A DNA stretch of 64,000 nt from Sipunculus nudus (GCA_026874595.1 CM049314.1:79533300-79597299), one strand, 5' to 3'; shown: positions 1 to 9,734, numbered from the stretch's first letter. The notes: generated by a model not told the origin, from the sequence alone. Numbers and translations: made by a program.

Positions 1-118
1 AAATCAGAAATAGAAAATTCCGATACTTTATAAAAGTAACGTTGTGGATTTTAGTGACCCTTTTGCATATTTTACCTCAATTTTTCTACAGTTTTGCCCC
101 ATATTAGACAGAAATAGA

Positions 119-146
119 TTCCCGGGAAGTAGAATAATACATTATT
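119..146. other. Adjacent palindromes in monomer core (type A example)
   Basis: TTCCCGGGAA (119-128) is a perfect 10-bp palindrome. Four bases later, AATAATACATTATT (133-146) has perfect 6-bp inverted arms around a 2-bp centre. The first palindrome is intact in most A, B, C and D monomers, and only CCCGGG remains in H. Normal E, F and G lack it. The second is present in nearly every type, changed to AATAACACATTATT in D. A role in cruciform formation or protein binding is only inference. Confidence 0.7.
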
Positions 147-191
147 TCTTCAAGAAATAGTTGCAAACAGGATTAATTAAGACACAGCTCA

Positions 192-224
192 TTTGCTTAC
201 AGTTTGCTTATGCTTTGCTTACGA
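192..224 (+). repeat. 11-bp subrepeat cluster (3 units; type A example)
   Basis: Three direct units TTTGCTTACAG, TTTGCTTATGC and TTTGCTTACGA. The equivalent cluster is present in every monomer except the deleted F42696. Most types have four units (for example 557-600) and long G monomers have five. Unit variants differ mainly at TTACGC versus TTATGC. Because one unit is 11 bp, this cluster explains the 365, 376 and 386-bp length classes. Confidence 0.93.
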
Positions 225-365
225 TGAAAACACCACACAATTTAAGCATTATTCTACAAATACACACAAATATAACCCATGGGGACACAGACTGTTTACC
301 TGGCTACAAAATAGTTCCTGTTAGTGATCAGGAATCTAAATATTAAGGGTAAAATTGTTCAATCA

Positions 366-741
366 AATTCAGAAATAGAAAATTCTGAAACGTTATAAGA
401 GTGACATTGTGGATTTTTGTGAACCTTTTGCATATTTTACCTCAATTTTTCTACAGTTTTGCAGCGTTTTCGACAGAAATAGATTCCCGGGAAGTAGAAT
501 AATACATTATTTCTTCAGAAAATAGTTGCAAAAAGGAGAGTTCAAGATACAGTTCCTTTGCTTACAGTTTGCTTATTCTTTGCTTATGCTTTGCTTACGA
601 TGAAAACACCACAGAATTTAAGCATTTTTCTACAAATACACAAAAATATGAACCATAGGGACACAGACTGGTTACCTGACTACAAAATAGTTCCCGTTAG
701 TGATCAGGAATCAAAATATTAAGGGCAAAATTGTTCAATCA
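366..741 (+). repeat. Type B monomer (reference example)
   Basis: Alpha-family monomer of 376 bp. Its diagnostics are CTGAAACGTTATAAGAG in the head, GCAGCGTTTTCGACAG in the core, and ACACAAAAATATGAACC with TACCTGACTACAAAATAG in the tail. It has four 11-bp subrepeats at 557-600. This copy reads AAGGAGAGTTC where most B monomers read AAGGATAGTTC; the same variant occurs in the B monomers at 22102, 28080 and 57556. Confidence 0.92.
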
Positions 742-1116
742 AATTCAGAAATAGAAAATTCTGAAACGTTTTAGAGTGACATTGTGGATTTTTGTGAACC
801 TTTAGCATATTTTACCTCAATTTTTCTACAGTTTTGCAGCGTTTTCGACAGAAATAGATTCCCGGGAAGTAGAATAATACATTATTTCTTCAGAAAATAG
901 ATGCAAAAAGGATTTATCAAGACACATTTCTTTTGCTTACAGTTTGCTTATTCTTTGCTTATGCTTTGCTTACGATGAAAACACCACACAATTTAAGCAT
1001 TTTTCCACAAATACACACAAATATGACCCATAGGGACACAGACTGTTTACCTGTCTACAAAAAAGTTCCTGTAAGTGATGAGGAATCTAAATATTATGGG
1101 TAAAATTGTTCAGTCA
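742..1116 (+). repeat. Type C monomer (reference example)
   Basis: Alpha-family monomer of 375 bp, close to B, sharing the core GCAGCGTTTTCGACAG. It differs by GTTTTAGAGTGAC (one base shorter than B), AACCTTTAGCAT, and a tail reading CTGTCTACAAAAAAGTTCC followed by GTGATGAGG. It is normally followed by D. Its close similarity to B suggests that B and C arose by duplication of one parent. Confidence 0.92.
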
Positions 1117-1492
1117 AAACCACAATTATAAAAATCCGCTACTTTCATAATGCGAAATTATGGATTTTTTTAATCCTTTTGCATATTTTACCTAAATTTT
1201 TCTACAGTTTTGCACCATATTCGACAGAAAAGGATTCCCGGGAAGTAGAATAACACATTATTTCTTAAGAAAATGTATGCAAAAAGGATTTATCAAGACA
1301 CAGTTCCTTTGCTTAAAGTCTGCCTACGCTTTGCTTATGCTTTGCTTACGATGAAAACACCACACAATTTAAGCATTTTTCTATAAATATATACGAATAT
1401 GACCCATAGGGACACAGACTGCTTCCCTGGCTATATAATTGCACCTGTCAGTGAAGGTGAATGTAAAATTTAAAGGTTAAATCGTTTAAGCA
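1117..1492 (+). repeat. Type D monomer (reference example)
   Basis: Beta-family monomer of 376 bp. Its diagnostics are ACTTTCATAATGCGAAATT in the head, ATGGATTTTTTTAATCC, AGAATAACACATTATTTC, and a degenerate second 11-bp subrepeat (TCTGCCTACGC). The tail reads CTTCCCTGGCTATATAATTG. A stop-free stretch of 64 codons starts at the ATG in many D monomers; see the rejected list for why this is not called a gene. This copy reads TTACCTAAATTTTTC, a marker shared with the D monomers at 22853, 28831 and 58307. Confidence 0.92.
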
Positions 1493-1868
1493 AAATCAGA
1501 AATAGAAAATTCGGATACTTTATAAAAGTAACGTTGTGGATTTTTGTGACCCTTTTGAATATTTTACCTCGTTTTTTCTACAGTTTTACACCATATTCGA
1601 CAGAACTATATTACAGGAAAGTAGAATAATACATTATTTCTTTAGAAAATAGATGTAAAAAGGATTTATCAAGACACAGTTCCTTTGCCTACAGTTTGCT
1701 TATTCTTTGCTTATGCTTTGCTTACGATGAAAACACCACACAATTTAAGCATTTTTCCACAAATACACACAAATATGACCCATAGGGGCACAGACTGTTT
1801 ACCTGGCAACAAAATGGTTACTGTTTGTGATCAGGAATCTAAATATTAAGGGTAAAATTGTTCAATCA
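1493..1868 (+). repeat. Type E monomer (reference example)
   Basis: Alpha-family monomer of 376 bp (375 when the tail reads GGCTAAAAATAG). Its diagnostics are TTCGGATACTTT in the head, CCCTTTTGAATATTTTACC, CTCGTTTTTTCTACAG, and a core ACTATATTACAGGAAAG that lacks the CCCGGG palindrome. The tail reads ATAGGGGCACAGACTG and GGCAACAAAATGGTTACTG. It is normally followed by F or G. Confidence 0.92.
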
Positions 1869-2243
1869 AAACCACAATTATAAAAATCCGCTACTTTCTT
1901 AAAATGACATTATGGATTCTTTTATCCTTTTGCATATTTTACCTCAATTTTTCAACAGTTTTGCACCATATTCGACAGAAATAGATTCTCTGAATGTCGA
2001 ATAATACATTATTTCTTTAGAAAATAGATGTAAAAAGGATTTATCAAGACACAGTTCCTTTGCTTACAGTTTGCTTACGCTTTGCTTATGCTTTGCTTAC
2101 GGTGAAAACACCTCAAAACTGACGCATTTTTCTATAAATATATACAAATATGACCCATAGGGACACAGACTGGTTCCATGGCTATATAATTGCACCTGTC
2201 AGTGAAGGTGAATCTAAAAATTAAGGGTAAAATCGTTTAAGCA
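1869..2243 (+). repeat. Type F monomer (reference example)
   Basis: Beta-family monomer of 375 bp. Its diagnostics are TCTTAAAATGACATTATGG in the head, TTTTTCAACAGTTTTGC, the core GATTCTCTGAATGTCGAATA (no CCCGGG), CTTACGGTGAAAACACCTC, CAAAACTGACGCATTTTTC, and a tail with GGTTCCATGGCTATATAATTG. It closes the common six-monomer HOR and is followed by A or H. Confidence 0.92.
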
Positions 2244-4486
2244 AAATCAGAAATAGAAAATTCCGATACTTTATAAAAGTAACGTTGTGGATTTTAGTGA
2301 CCCTTTTGCATATTTTACCTCAATTTTTCTACAGTTTTGCACCATATTAGTCAGAAATAGATTCCCGGGAAGTAGAATAATACATTATTTCTTCAAGAAA
2401 TAGTTGCAAAAAGGATTAATTAAGACACAGCTCATTTGCTTACAGTTTGCTTATGCTTTGCTTACGATGAAAACACCACACAATTTAAGCATTATTCTAC
2501 AAATACACACAAATATAACCCATGGGGACACAGACTGTTTACCTGGCTACAAAATAGTTCCTGTTAGTGATCAGGAATCTAAATATTAAGGGTAAAATTG
2601 TTCAATCAAATTCAGAAATAGAAAATTCTGTAACGTTATAAGAGTGACATTGTGGATTTTTGTGAACCTTTTGCATATTTTACCTCAATTTTTCTACAGT
2701 TTTGCAGCGTTTTCGACAGAAATAGATTCCCGGGAAGTAGAATAATACATTATTTCTTCAGAAAATAGTTGCAAAAAGGATAGTTCAAGATACAGTTCCT
2801 TTGCTTACAGTTTGCTTATTCTTTGCTTATGCTTTGCTTACGATGAAAACACCACACAATTTAAGCATTTTTCTACAAATACACAAAAATATGAACCATA
2901 GGGACACAGACTGGTTACCTGACTACAAAATAGTTCCCGTTAGTGATCAGGAATCAAAATATTAAGGGCAAAATTGTTCAATCAAATTCAGAAATAGAAA
3001 ATTCTGAAACGTTTTAGAGTGACATTGTGGATTTTTGTGAACCTTTAGCATATTTTACCTCAATTTTTCTACAGTTTTGCAGCGTTTTCGACAGAAATAG
3101 ATTCCCGGGAAGTAGAATAATACATTATTTCTTCAGAAAATAGATGCAAAAAGGATTTATCAAGACACATTTCTTTTCCTTACAGTTTGCTTATTCTTTG
3201 CTTATGCTTTGCTTACGATGAAAACACCACACAATTTAAGCATTTTTCCACAAATACACACAAATATGACCCATAGGGACACAGACTGTTTACCTGTCTA
3301 CAAAAAAGTTCCTGTAAGTGATGAGGAATCTAAATATTATGGGTAAAATTGTTCAGTCAAAACCACAATTATAAAAATCCGCTACTTTCATAATGCGAAA
3401 TTATGGATTTTTTTAATCCTTTTGCATATTTTACCTCAATTTTTCTACAGTTTTGCACCATATTCGACAGAAAAAGATTCCCGGGAAGTAGAATAACACA
3501 TTATTTCTTAAGAAGATGTATGCAAAAAGGATTTATCAAGACACATTTCTTTTGCTTAAAGTCTGCCTACGCTTTGCTTATGCTTTGCTTACGATGAAAA
3601 CACCACACAATTTAAGCATTTTTCTATAAATATATACGAATATGACCCATAGGGACACAGACTGCTTCCCTGGCTATATAATTGCACGTGTCAGTGAAGG
3701 TGAATGTAAAATTTAAAAGTTAAATCGTATAAGCAAAATCAGAAATAGAAAATTCGGATACTTTATAAAAGTAACGTTGTGGATTTTTGTGACCCTTTTG
3801 AATATTTTACCTCGTTTTTTCTACAGTTTTACACCATATTCGACAGAACTATATTACAGGAAAGTAGAATAATACATTATTTCTTTAGAAAATAGATGTA
3901 AAAAGGATTTATCAAGACACAGTTCCTTTGCCTACAGTTTGCTTATTCTTTGCTTATGCTTTGCTTACGATGAAAACACCACACAATTTAAGCATTTTTC
4001 CACAAATACACACAAATATGACCCATAGGGGCACAGACTGTTTACCTGGCTAAAAATAGTTCCTGTTAGTGATCAGGAATCTAAATATTAAGGGCAAAAT
4101 TGTTCAATCAAAACCACAATTATAAAAATCCGCTACTTTCTTTAAGTCACATCATGGATTTTTGTGATCCTTTTGCATATTTCATCTCAATTTTTCTACA
4201 GTTTTGCACCATATTCGACAGAAATAGATTACCTGAATGTCAAATAATACATTATTTCTTCAGAAAATAGTTGCAAAAAGCATTTCTCAAGACACAGTTC
4301 CTTTGCTTACAGTTTGCTTACGCTTTGCTTATGCTTTGCTTACGATTAAAACACCACACAGTTTAAGCATTTTTCTATAAATATATACGAATATAACCCA
4401 TAGGGACACAGACTGCTTCCATTGCTATATAATTGTACCTGTCAGTGAAGGTGAATCTAAAAATTAAGGGTAAAATCGTTTAAGCA
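2244..4486 (+). repeat. HOR block ABCDEG (2243 bp)
   Basis: Six monomers: A2244, B2609, C2985, D3360, E3736, G4111. The last position holds a four-subrepeat G instead of F, so the E tail switches to GGCTAAAAATAG. Private variants are CTGTAACG in the B head, TTAGTCAG in A (shared with A5239), and ACACATTTCTTTTGC in D, where other D monomers read ACACAGTTCCTTTGC. Confidence 0.9.
4111..4486 (+). repeat. Type G monomer, four-subrepeat form
   Basis: Beta-family monomer of 376 bp. Its diagnostics are AAGTCACATCATGGATTTTT in the head, TTTCATCTCAATTTTTC, the core GATTACCTGAATGTCAAATA, ACGATTAAAACACC, and a tail with CTTCCATTGCTATATAATTG. This form has four 11-bp subrepeats and is followed by A. The only other copy of this form lies at 36687, in the same neighbourhood (offset 32,576 bp). 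The truncated monomer at the right window edge (63920) begins the same way. Confidence 0.9.
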
Positions 4487-5238
4487 AAATCAGAAATAGA
4501 AAATTCCGATACTTTATAAAAGTAACGTTGTGGATTTTAGTGACCCTTTTGCATATTTTACCTCAATTTTTCTACAGTTTTGCACCATATTAGACAGAAA
4601 TAGATTCCCGGGAAGTAGAATAATACATTATTTCTTCAAGAAATAGTTGCAAAAAGGATTAATTAAGACACAGCTCATATGCTTACAGTTTGCTTATGCT
4701 TTGCTTATGCTTTGCTTACGATGAAAACACCACACAATTTAAGCATTATTCTACAAATACACACAAATATAACCCATGGGGACACAGACTGTTTACCTGG
4801 CTACAAAATAGTTCCTGTTAGTGATCAGGAATCTAAATATTAAGGGTAAAATTGTTCAATCAAATTCAGAAATAGAAAATTCTGAAACGTTATAAGAGTG
4901 ACATTGTGGATTTTTGTGAACCTTTTGCATATTTTACCTCAATTTTTCTACAGTTTTGCAGCGTTTTCGACAGAAATAGATTCCCGGGAAGTAGAATAAT
5001 ACATTATTTCTTCAGAAAATAGTTGCAAAAAGGATAGTTCAAGATACAGTTCCTTTGCTTACAGTTTGCTTATTCTTTGTTTATGCTTTGCTTATGATGA
5101 AAACACCACACAATTTAAGCATTTTTCTACAAATACACAAAAATATGAACCATAGGGACACAGACTGGTTCCATGGCTATATAATTGCACCTGTCAGTGA
5201 AGGTGAATCTAAAAATTAAGGGTAAAATCGTTTAAGCA
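4487..5238 (+). repeat. Two-monomer block A - B/F hybrid (752 bp)
   Basis: The A monomer (4487-4862, 376 bp) has gained one 11-bp subrepeat, giving four. It is followed by a hybrid monomer and then directly by another A. The A variant CTCATATGCTTACAG is shared with the A at 37063. Confidence 0.9.
4863..5238 (+). repeat. Hybrid monomer B/F
   Basis: The head, core and 11-bp region are type B (CTGAAACGTTATAAG, GCAGCGTTTTC, ACACAAAAATATGAACC). The tail switches to type F at GACTGGTTCCATGGC near 5163-5175, within the shared stretch CATAGGGACACAGACTGGTT. It is the only B-to-F junction in the window. It looks like an in-register unequal exchange that dropped the C, D and E monomers. Confidence 0.88.
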
Positions 5239-5978
5239 AAATCAGAAATAGAAAATTCCGATACTTTATAAAAGTAACGTTGTGGATTTTAGTGACCCTT
5301 TTGCATATTTTACCTCAATTTTTCTACAGTTTTGCACCATATTAGTCAGAAATAGATTCCCGGGAAGTAGAATAATACATTATTTCTTCAAGAAATAGTT
5401 GCAAAAAGGATTAATTAAGACACAGCTCATTTGCTTACAGTTTGCTTATGCTTTGCTTACGATGAAAACACCACACAATTTAAGCATTATTCTACAAATA
5501 CACACAAATATAACCCATGGGGACACAGACTGTTTACCTGGCTACAAAATAGTTCCTGTTAGTGATCAGGAATCTAAATATTAAGGGTAAAATTGTTCAA
5601 TCAAATTCAGAAATAGAAAATTCTGAAACGTTTTAGAGTGACATTGTGGATTTTTGTGAACCTTTAGCATATTTTACCTCAATTTTTCTACAGTTTTGCA
5701 GCGTTTTCGACAGAAATAGATTCCCGGGAAGTAGAATAATACATTATTTCTTCAGAAAATAGATGCAAAAAGGATTTATCAAGACACATTTCTTTTGCTT
5801 ACAGTTTGCTTATTCTTTGCTTATGCTTTGCTTACGATGAAAACACCACACAATTTAAGCATTTTTCCACAAATACACACAAATATGACCCATAGGGACA
5901 CAGACTGTTTACCTGTCTACAAAAAAATTCCTGTAAGTGATGAGGAATCTAAATATTATGGGTAAAATTGTTCAGTCA

Positions 5979-6354
5979 AAACCACAATTATAAAAATCCG
6001 CTACTTTCATAATGCGAAATTATGGATTTTTTTAATCCTTTTGCATATTTTACCTCAATTTTTCTACAGTTTTGCACCATATTCGACAGAAAACGATTCC
6101 CGGGAAGTAGAATAACACATTATTTCTTAAGAAAATGTATGCAAAAAGGATTTATCAAGACACAGTTCCTTTGCTTAAAGTCTGCCTACGCTTTGCTTAT
6201 GCTTTGCTTACGATGAAAACACCACACAATTTAAGCATTTTTCCACAAATACACACAAATATGACCCATAGGGACACAGACTGTTTACCTGTCTACAAAA
6301 AAGTTCCTGTAAGTGATGAGGAATCTAAATATTATGGGTAAAATTGTTCAGTCA
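5979..6354 (+). repeat. Hybrid monomer D/C
   Basis: A D head and core join a C tail (ACACAAATATGACC, CTGTCTACAAAAAAGTTCC, GTGATGAGG). The switch lies around 6210-6245, in the stretch common to both types. This is the only D-to-G junction in the window, and the only beta-headed monomer with an alpha tail. Confidence 0.88.
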
Positions 6355-6740
6355 AAACCACAATTATAAAAATCCGCTACTTTCTTAAAGTCACATCATG
6401 AATTTTTGTGATCCTTTTGCATATTTCATCTCAATTTTCTACAGTTTTGCATCATATTCGACAGAAATAGATTACCTGAATGTCAAATAATACATTATTT
6501 CTTGAGAAAATAGTTGCAAAAACAATTTATCAAGACACAGTTCCTTTGCTTACAGTTTGCTTACGCTTTGCTTATGCTTTGCTTATGCTTTGCTTACGAT
6601 TAAAACACCACACAGTTTAAGCATTTTTCAATAAATATATACGAATATAACCCATAGGGACACAGACTGCTTCCATGCCTATATAATTGCACCTGTCAGT
6701 GAAGGTGAATGTAAAATTTAAAGGTTAAATCGTTTAAGCA
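6355..6740 (+). repeat. Type G monomer, five-subrepeat form
   Basis: The longer G variant, 386 bp. The head reads CATGAATTTTTGTG, one T is missing from the run before CTACAG, GCAAAAACAATTTATC is present, and there are five 11-bp subrepeats at 6545-6599. It is followed by E. Copies start at 10098, 13853, 16469, 20224, 39691, 43299, 46302 and 49305. The copy at 55303 is 385 bp because one subrepeat has lost a T. Confidence 0.9.
6545..6599 (+). repeat. 11-bp subrepeat cluster, five units (type G)
   Basis: Five consecutive TTTGCTTAnnn units, ending in TTTGCTTACGA just before TTAAAACACC. This is the largest cluster size in the window. It recurs in all long G monomers and is disturbed only at about 55532, where a single T is lost. 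Confidence 0.92.
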
Positions 6741-7491
6741 AAATCAGAAAGAGAAAATTCGGATACTTTATAAAAGTAACGTTGTGGATTTTTGTGACCC
6801 TTTTGAATATTTTACCTCGTTTTTTCTACAGTTTTACACCATATTCGACAGAACTATATTACAGGAAAGTAGAATAATACATTATTTCTTTAGAAAATAG
6901 ATGTAAAAAGGATTTATCAAGACACAGTTCCTTTGCCTACAGTTTTCTTATTCTTTGCTTATGCTTTGCTTACGATGAAAACACCACACAATTTAAGCAT
7001 TTTTCCACAAATACACACAAATATGACCCATAGGGGCACAGACTGTTTACCTGGCAACAAAATGGTTACTGTTTGTGATCAGGAATCTAAATATTAAGGG
7101 TAAAATTGTTCAATCAAAACCACAATTATAAAAATCCGCTACTTTCTTAAAATGACATTATGGATTCTTTTATCCTTTTGCATATTTTACCTCAATTTTT
7201 CAACAGTTTTGCACCATATTCGACAGAAATAGATTCTCTGAATGTCGAATAATACATTATTTCTTTAGAAAATAGATGTAAAAAGGATTTATCAAGACAC
7301 AGTTCCTTTGCTTACAGTTTGCTTACGCTTTGCTTATGCTTTGCTTACGGTGAAAACACCTCAAAACTGACGCATTTTTCTATAAATATATACAAATATG
7401 ACCCATAGGGACACAGACTGGTTCCATGGCTATATAATTGCACCTGTCAGTGAAGGTGAATCTAAACATTAAGGGTAAAATCGTTTAAGCA

Positions 7492-9734
7492 AAATCAGAA
7501 ATAGAAAATTCCGATACTTTATAAAAGTAACGTTGTGGATTTTAGTGACCCTTTTGCATATTTTACCTCAATTTTTCTACAGTTTTGCACCATATTAGAC
7601 AGAAATAGATTCCCGGGAAGTAGAATAATACATTATTTCTTCAAGAAATAGTTGCAAAAAGGATTAATTAAGACACAGCTCATTTGCTTACAGTTTGCTT
7701 ATGCTTTGCTTACGATGAAAACACCACACAATTTAAGCATTATTCTACAAATACACACAAATATAACCCATGGGGACACAGACTGTTTACCTGGCTACAA
7801 AATAGTTCCTGTTAGTGATCAGGAATCTAAATATTAAGGGTAAAATTGTTCAATCAAATTCAGAAATAGAAAATTCTGAAACGTTATAAGAGTGACATTG
7901 TGGATTTTTGTGAACCTTTTGCATATTTTACCTCAATTTTTCTACAGTTTTGCAGCGTTTTCGACAGAAATAGATTCCCGGGAAGTAGAATAATACATTA
8001 TTTCTTCAGAAAATAGTTGCAAAAAGGATAGTTCAAGATACAGTTCCTTTGCTTACAGTTTGCTTATTCTTTGCTTATGCTTTGCTTACGATGAAAACAC
8101 CACACAATTTAAGCATTTTTCTACAAATACACAAAAATATGAACCATAGGGACACAGACTGGTTACCTGACTACAAAATAGTTCCCGTTAGTGATCAGGA
8201 ATCAAAATATTAAGGGCAAAATTGTTCAATCAAATTCAGAAATAGAAAATTCTGAAACGTTTTAGAGTGACATTGTGGATTTTTGTGAACCTTTAGCATA
8301 TTTTACCTCAATTTTTCTACAGTTTTGCAGCGTTTTCGACAGAAATAGATTCCCGGGAAGTAGAATAATACATTATTTCTTCAGAAAATAGATGCAAAAA
8401 GGATTTATCAAGACACAGTTCTTTTCCTTACAGTTTGCTTATTCTTTGCTTATGCTTTGCTTACGATGAAAACACCACACAATTTAAGCATTTTTCCACA
8501 AATACACACAAATATGACCCATAGGGACACAGACTGTTTACCTGTCTACAAAAAAGTTCCTGTAAGTGATGAGGAATCTAAATATTATGGGTAAAATTGT
8601 TCAGTCAAAACCACAATTATAAAAATCCGCTACTTTCATAATGCGAAATTATGGATTTTTTTAATCCTTTTGCATATTTTACCTCAATTTTTCTACAGTT
8701 TTGCACCATATTCGACAGAAAAAGATTCCCGGGAAGTAGAATAACACATTATTTCTTAAGAAGATGTATGCAAAAAGGATTTATCAAGACACAGTTCCTT
8801 TGCTTAAAGTCTGCCTACGCTTTGCTTATGCTTTGCTTACGATGAAAACACCACACAATTTAAGCATTTTTCTATAAATATATACGAATATGACCCATAG
8901 GGACACAGACTGCTTCCCTGGCTATATAATTGCACGTGTCAGTGAAGGTGAATGTAAAATTTAAAGGTTAAATCGTTTAAGCAAAATCAGAAATAGAAAA
9001 TTCGGATACTTTATAAAAGTAACGTTGTGGATTTTTGTGACCCTTTTGAATATTTTACCTCGTTTTTTCTACAGTTTTGCACCATATTCGACAGAAAAGG
9101 ATTCCCGGGAAGTAGAATAACACATTATTTCTTTAGAAAATAGATGTAAAAAGGATTTATCAAGACACAGTTCCTTTGCCTACAGTTTGCTTATTCTTTG
9201 CTTATGCTTTGCTTACGATGAAAACACCACACAATTTAAGCATTTTTCCACAAATACACACAAATATGACCCATAGGGGCACAGACTGTTTACCTGGCAA
9301 CAAAATGGTTACTGTTTGTGATCAGGAATCTAAATATTAAGGGTAAAATTGTTCAATCAAAACCACAATTATAAAAATCCGCTACTTTCTTAAAATGACA
9401 TTATGGATTCTTATATCCTTTTGCATATTTTACCTCAATTTTTCAACAGTTTTGCACCATATTCGACAGAAATAGATTCTCTGAATGTCGAATAATACAT
9501 TATTTCTTTAGAAAATAGATGTAAAAAGGATTTATCAAGACACAGTTCCTTTGCTTACAGTTTGCTTACGCTTTGCTTATGCTTTGCTTACGGTGAAAAC
9601 ACCTCAAAACTGACGCATTTTTCTATAAATATATACAAATATGACCCATAGGGACACAGACTGGTTCCATGGCTATATAATTGCACCTGTCAGTGAAGGT
9701 GAATCTAAAAATTAAGGGTAAAATCGTTTAAGCA
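7492..9734 (+). repeat. HOR block ABCDEF (2243 bp) with patched E
   Basis: Monomers: A7492, B7857, C8233, D8608, E8984, F9360. The E monomer contains a short D-like patch. F reads GATTCTTATATCC, a marker shared with the F monomers at 15731, 34445, 42696, 45564 and 48567. Confidence 0.91.
9079..9121 (+). repeat. D-type patch inside an E monomer
   Basis: Within E8984, the differences from normal E between 9079 and 9121 all match D: TTTTGCACC, CAGAAAAGGATTCCCGGG and AATAACACATT. E sequence resumes at CTTTAGAAAATAG. The minimum tract is 43 bp. The same patch occurs in E34069, E36312, E42320, E45188 and E48191. It could be gene conversion, or the product of deleting one monomer from an E/D-E pair such as 25472-26223. 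Confidence 0.85.

Larger units (their letters stand above)
1..365 (+). repeat. Type A monomer (reference example)
   Basis: Alpha-family monomer of 365 bp, the shortest common type because it has only three 11-bp subrepeats (192-224). Its diagnostics are CCGATACTTT in the head, GTGGATTTTAGTGACCC instead of TTTTGTG, CTTCAAGAAATAGTTGC in the middle, and ATAACCCATGGGG in the tail. It usually follows an F, G or D/G tail and is usually followed by B. This copy carries the marker GCAAACAGG and reads GCCCCATATTAG. Those markers recur at 21737, 27715 and 57191, so these four HORs share an ancestor. Confidence 0.93.
1..2243 (+). repeat. HOR block ABCDEF (2243 bp)
   Basis: Canonical six-monomer block: A1, B366, C742, D1117, E1493, F1869. 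It carries the marker set GCAAACAGG (A), GGAGAGTTC (B) and CCTAAATTTTTC (D), which is also found in the blocks at 21737, 27715 and 57191. The tail of D reads CACCTGTCAG rather than the usual CACGTGTCAG. The window begins inside the array, so the true left edge is unknown. Confidence 0.92.
5239..7491 (+). repeat. HOR block A-C-D/C-G-E-F (2253 bp)
   Basis: Monomers: A5239, C5604, D5979, G6355, E6741, F7117. A passes directly into C (B is missing), the only such junction seen. D5979 has a C-type tail and is followed by G. The block carries the D marker AAAACGATTCCC, shared only with the D at 38190. Confidence 0.9.

Noticed and set aside
100-130. CENP-B box in the core (TTCG ... CGGG)
   Set aside because: The B, C and D cores contain TTCGACAGA followed later by CCCGGG, but the spacing does not fit the NTTCGNNNNANNCGGGN pattern (10 bases instead of 2 between A and CGGG), and A monomers lack TTCG. 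The reverse complement does not fit either.
192-224. CRISPR-like repeats
   Set aside because: The 11-bp units are directly adjacent without spacers, and the monomers are themselves contiguous repeats. There are no unique spacers and no cas genes.
280-310. Transcription-factor-like words in tails (TGTTTAC forkhead-like; CTATATAA TATA-like)
   Set aside because: These short words are expected by chance in AT-rich DNA and are repeated only because the monomer is. Nothing else supports a promoter.
161-346. Recurring 61-codon open frames in A monomers (TTG start) as small genes
   Set aside because: The frame starts at TTG, sits inside every A monomer only because the monomer is repeated, and is broken by subrepeat gain (A4487, A37063) and by hybrid tails. 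No codon-like substitution pattern, promoter or neighbouring gene supports coding.
1160-1354. Recurring 64-codon open frames at the ATG/GTG motif of D, C/D, E/D and H monomers
   Set aside because: The equivalent frame is closed in A, B, ordinary C, E, F and G monomers, and in this D copy itself (TTACCTAAA gives TAA). Half of the cases start at GTG. The peptide runs straight through the 11-bp subrepeats. Openness is chance plus repetition.
6135-6341. A 68-codon frame with a different tail in the D/C hybrid
   Set aside because: It exists only because a C tail was joined to D in monomer 5979. It is a by-product of the exchange, not a gene.
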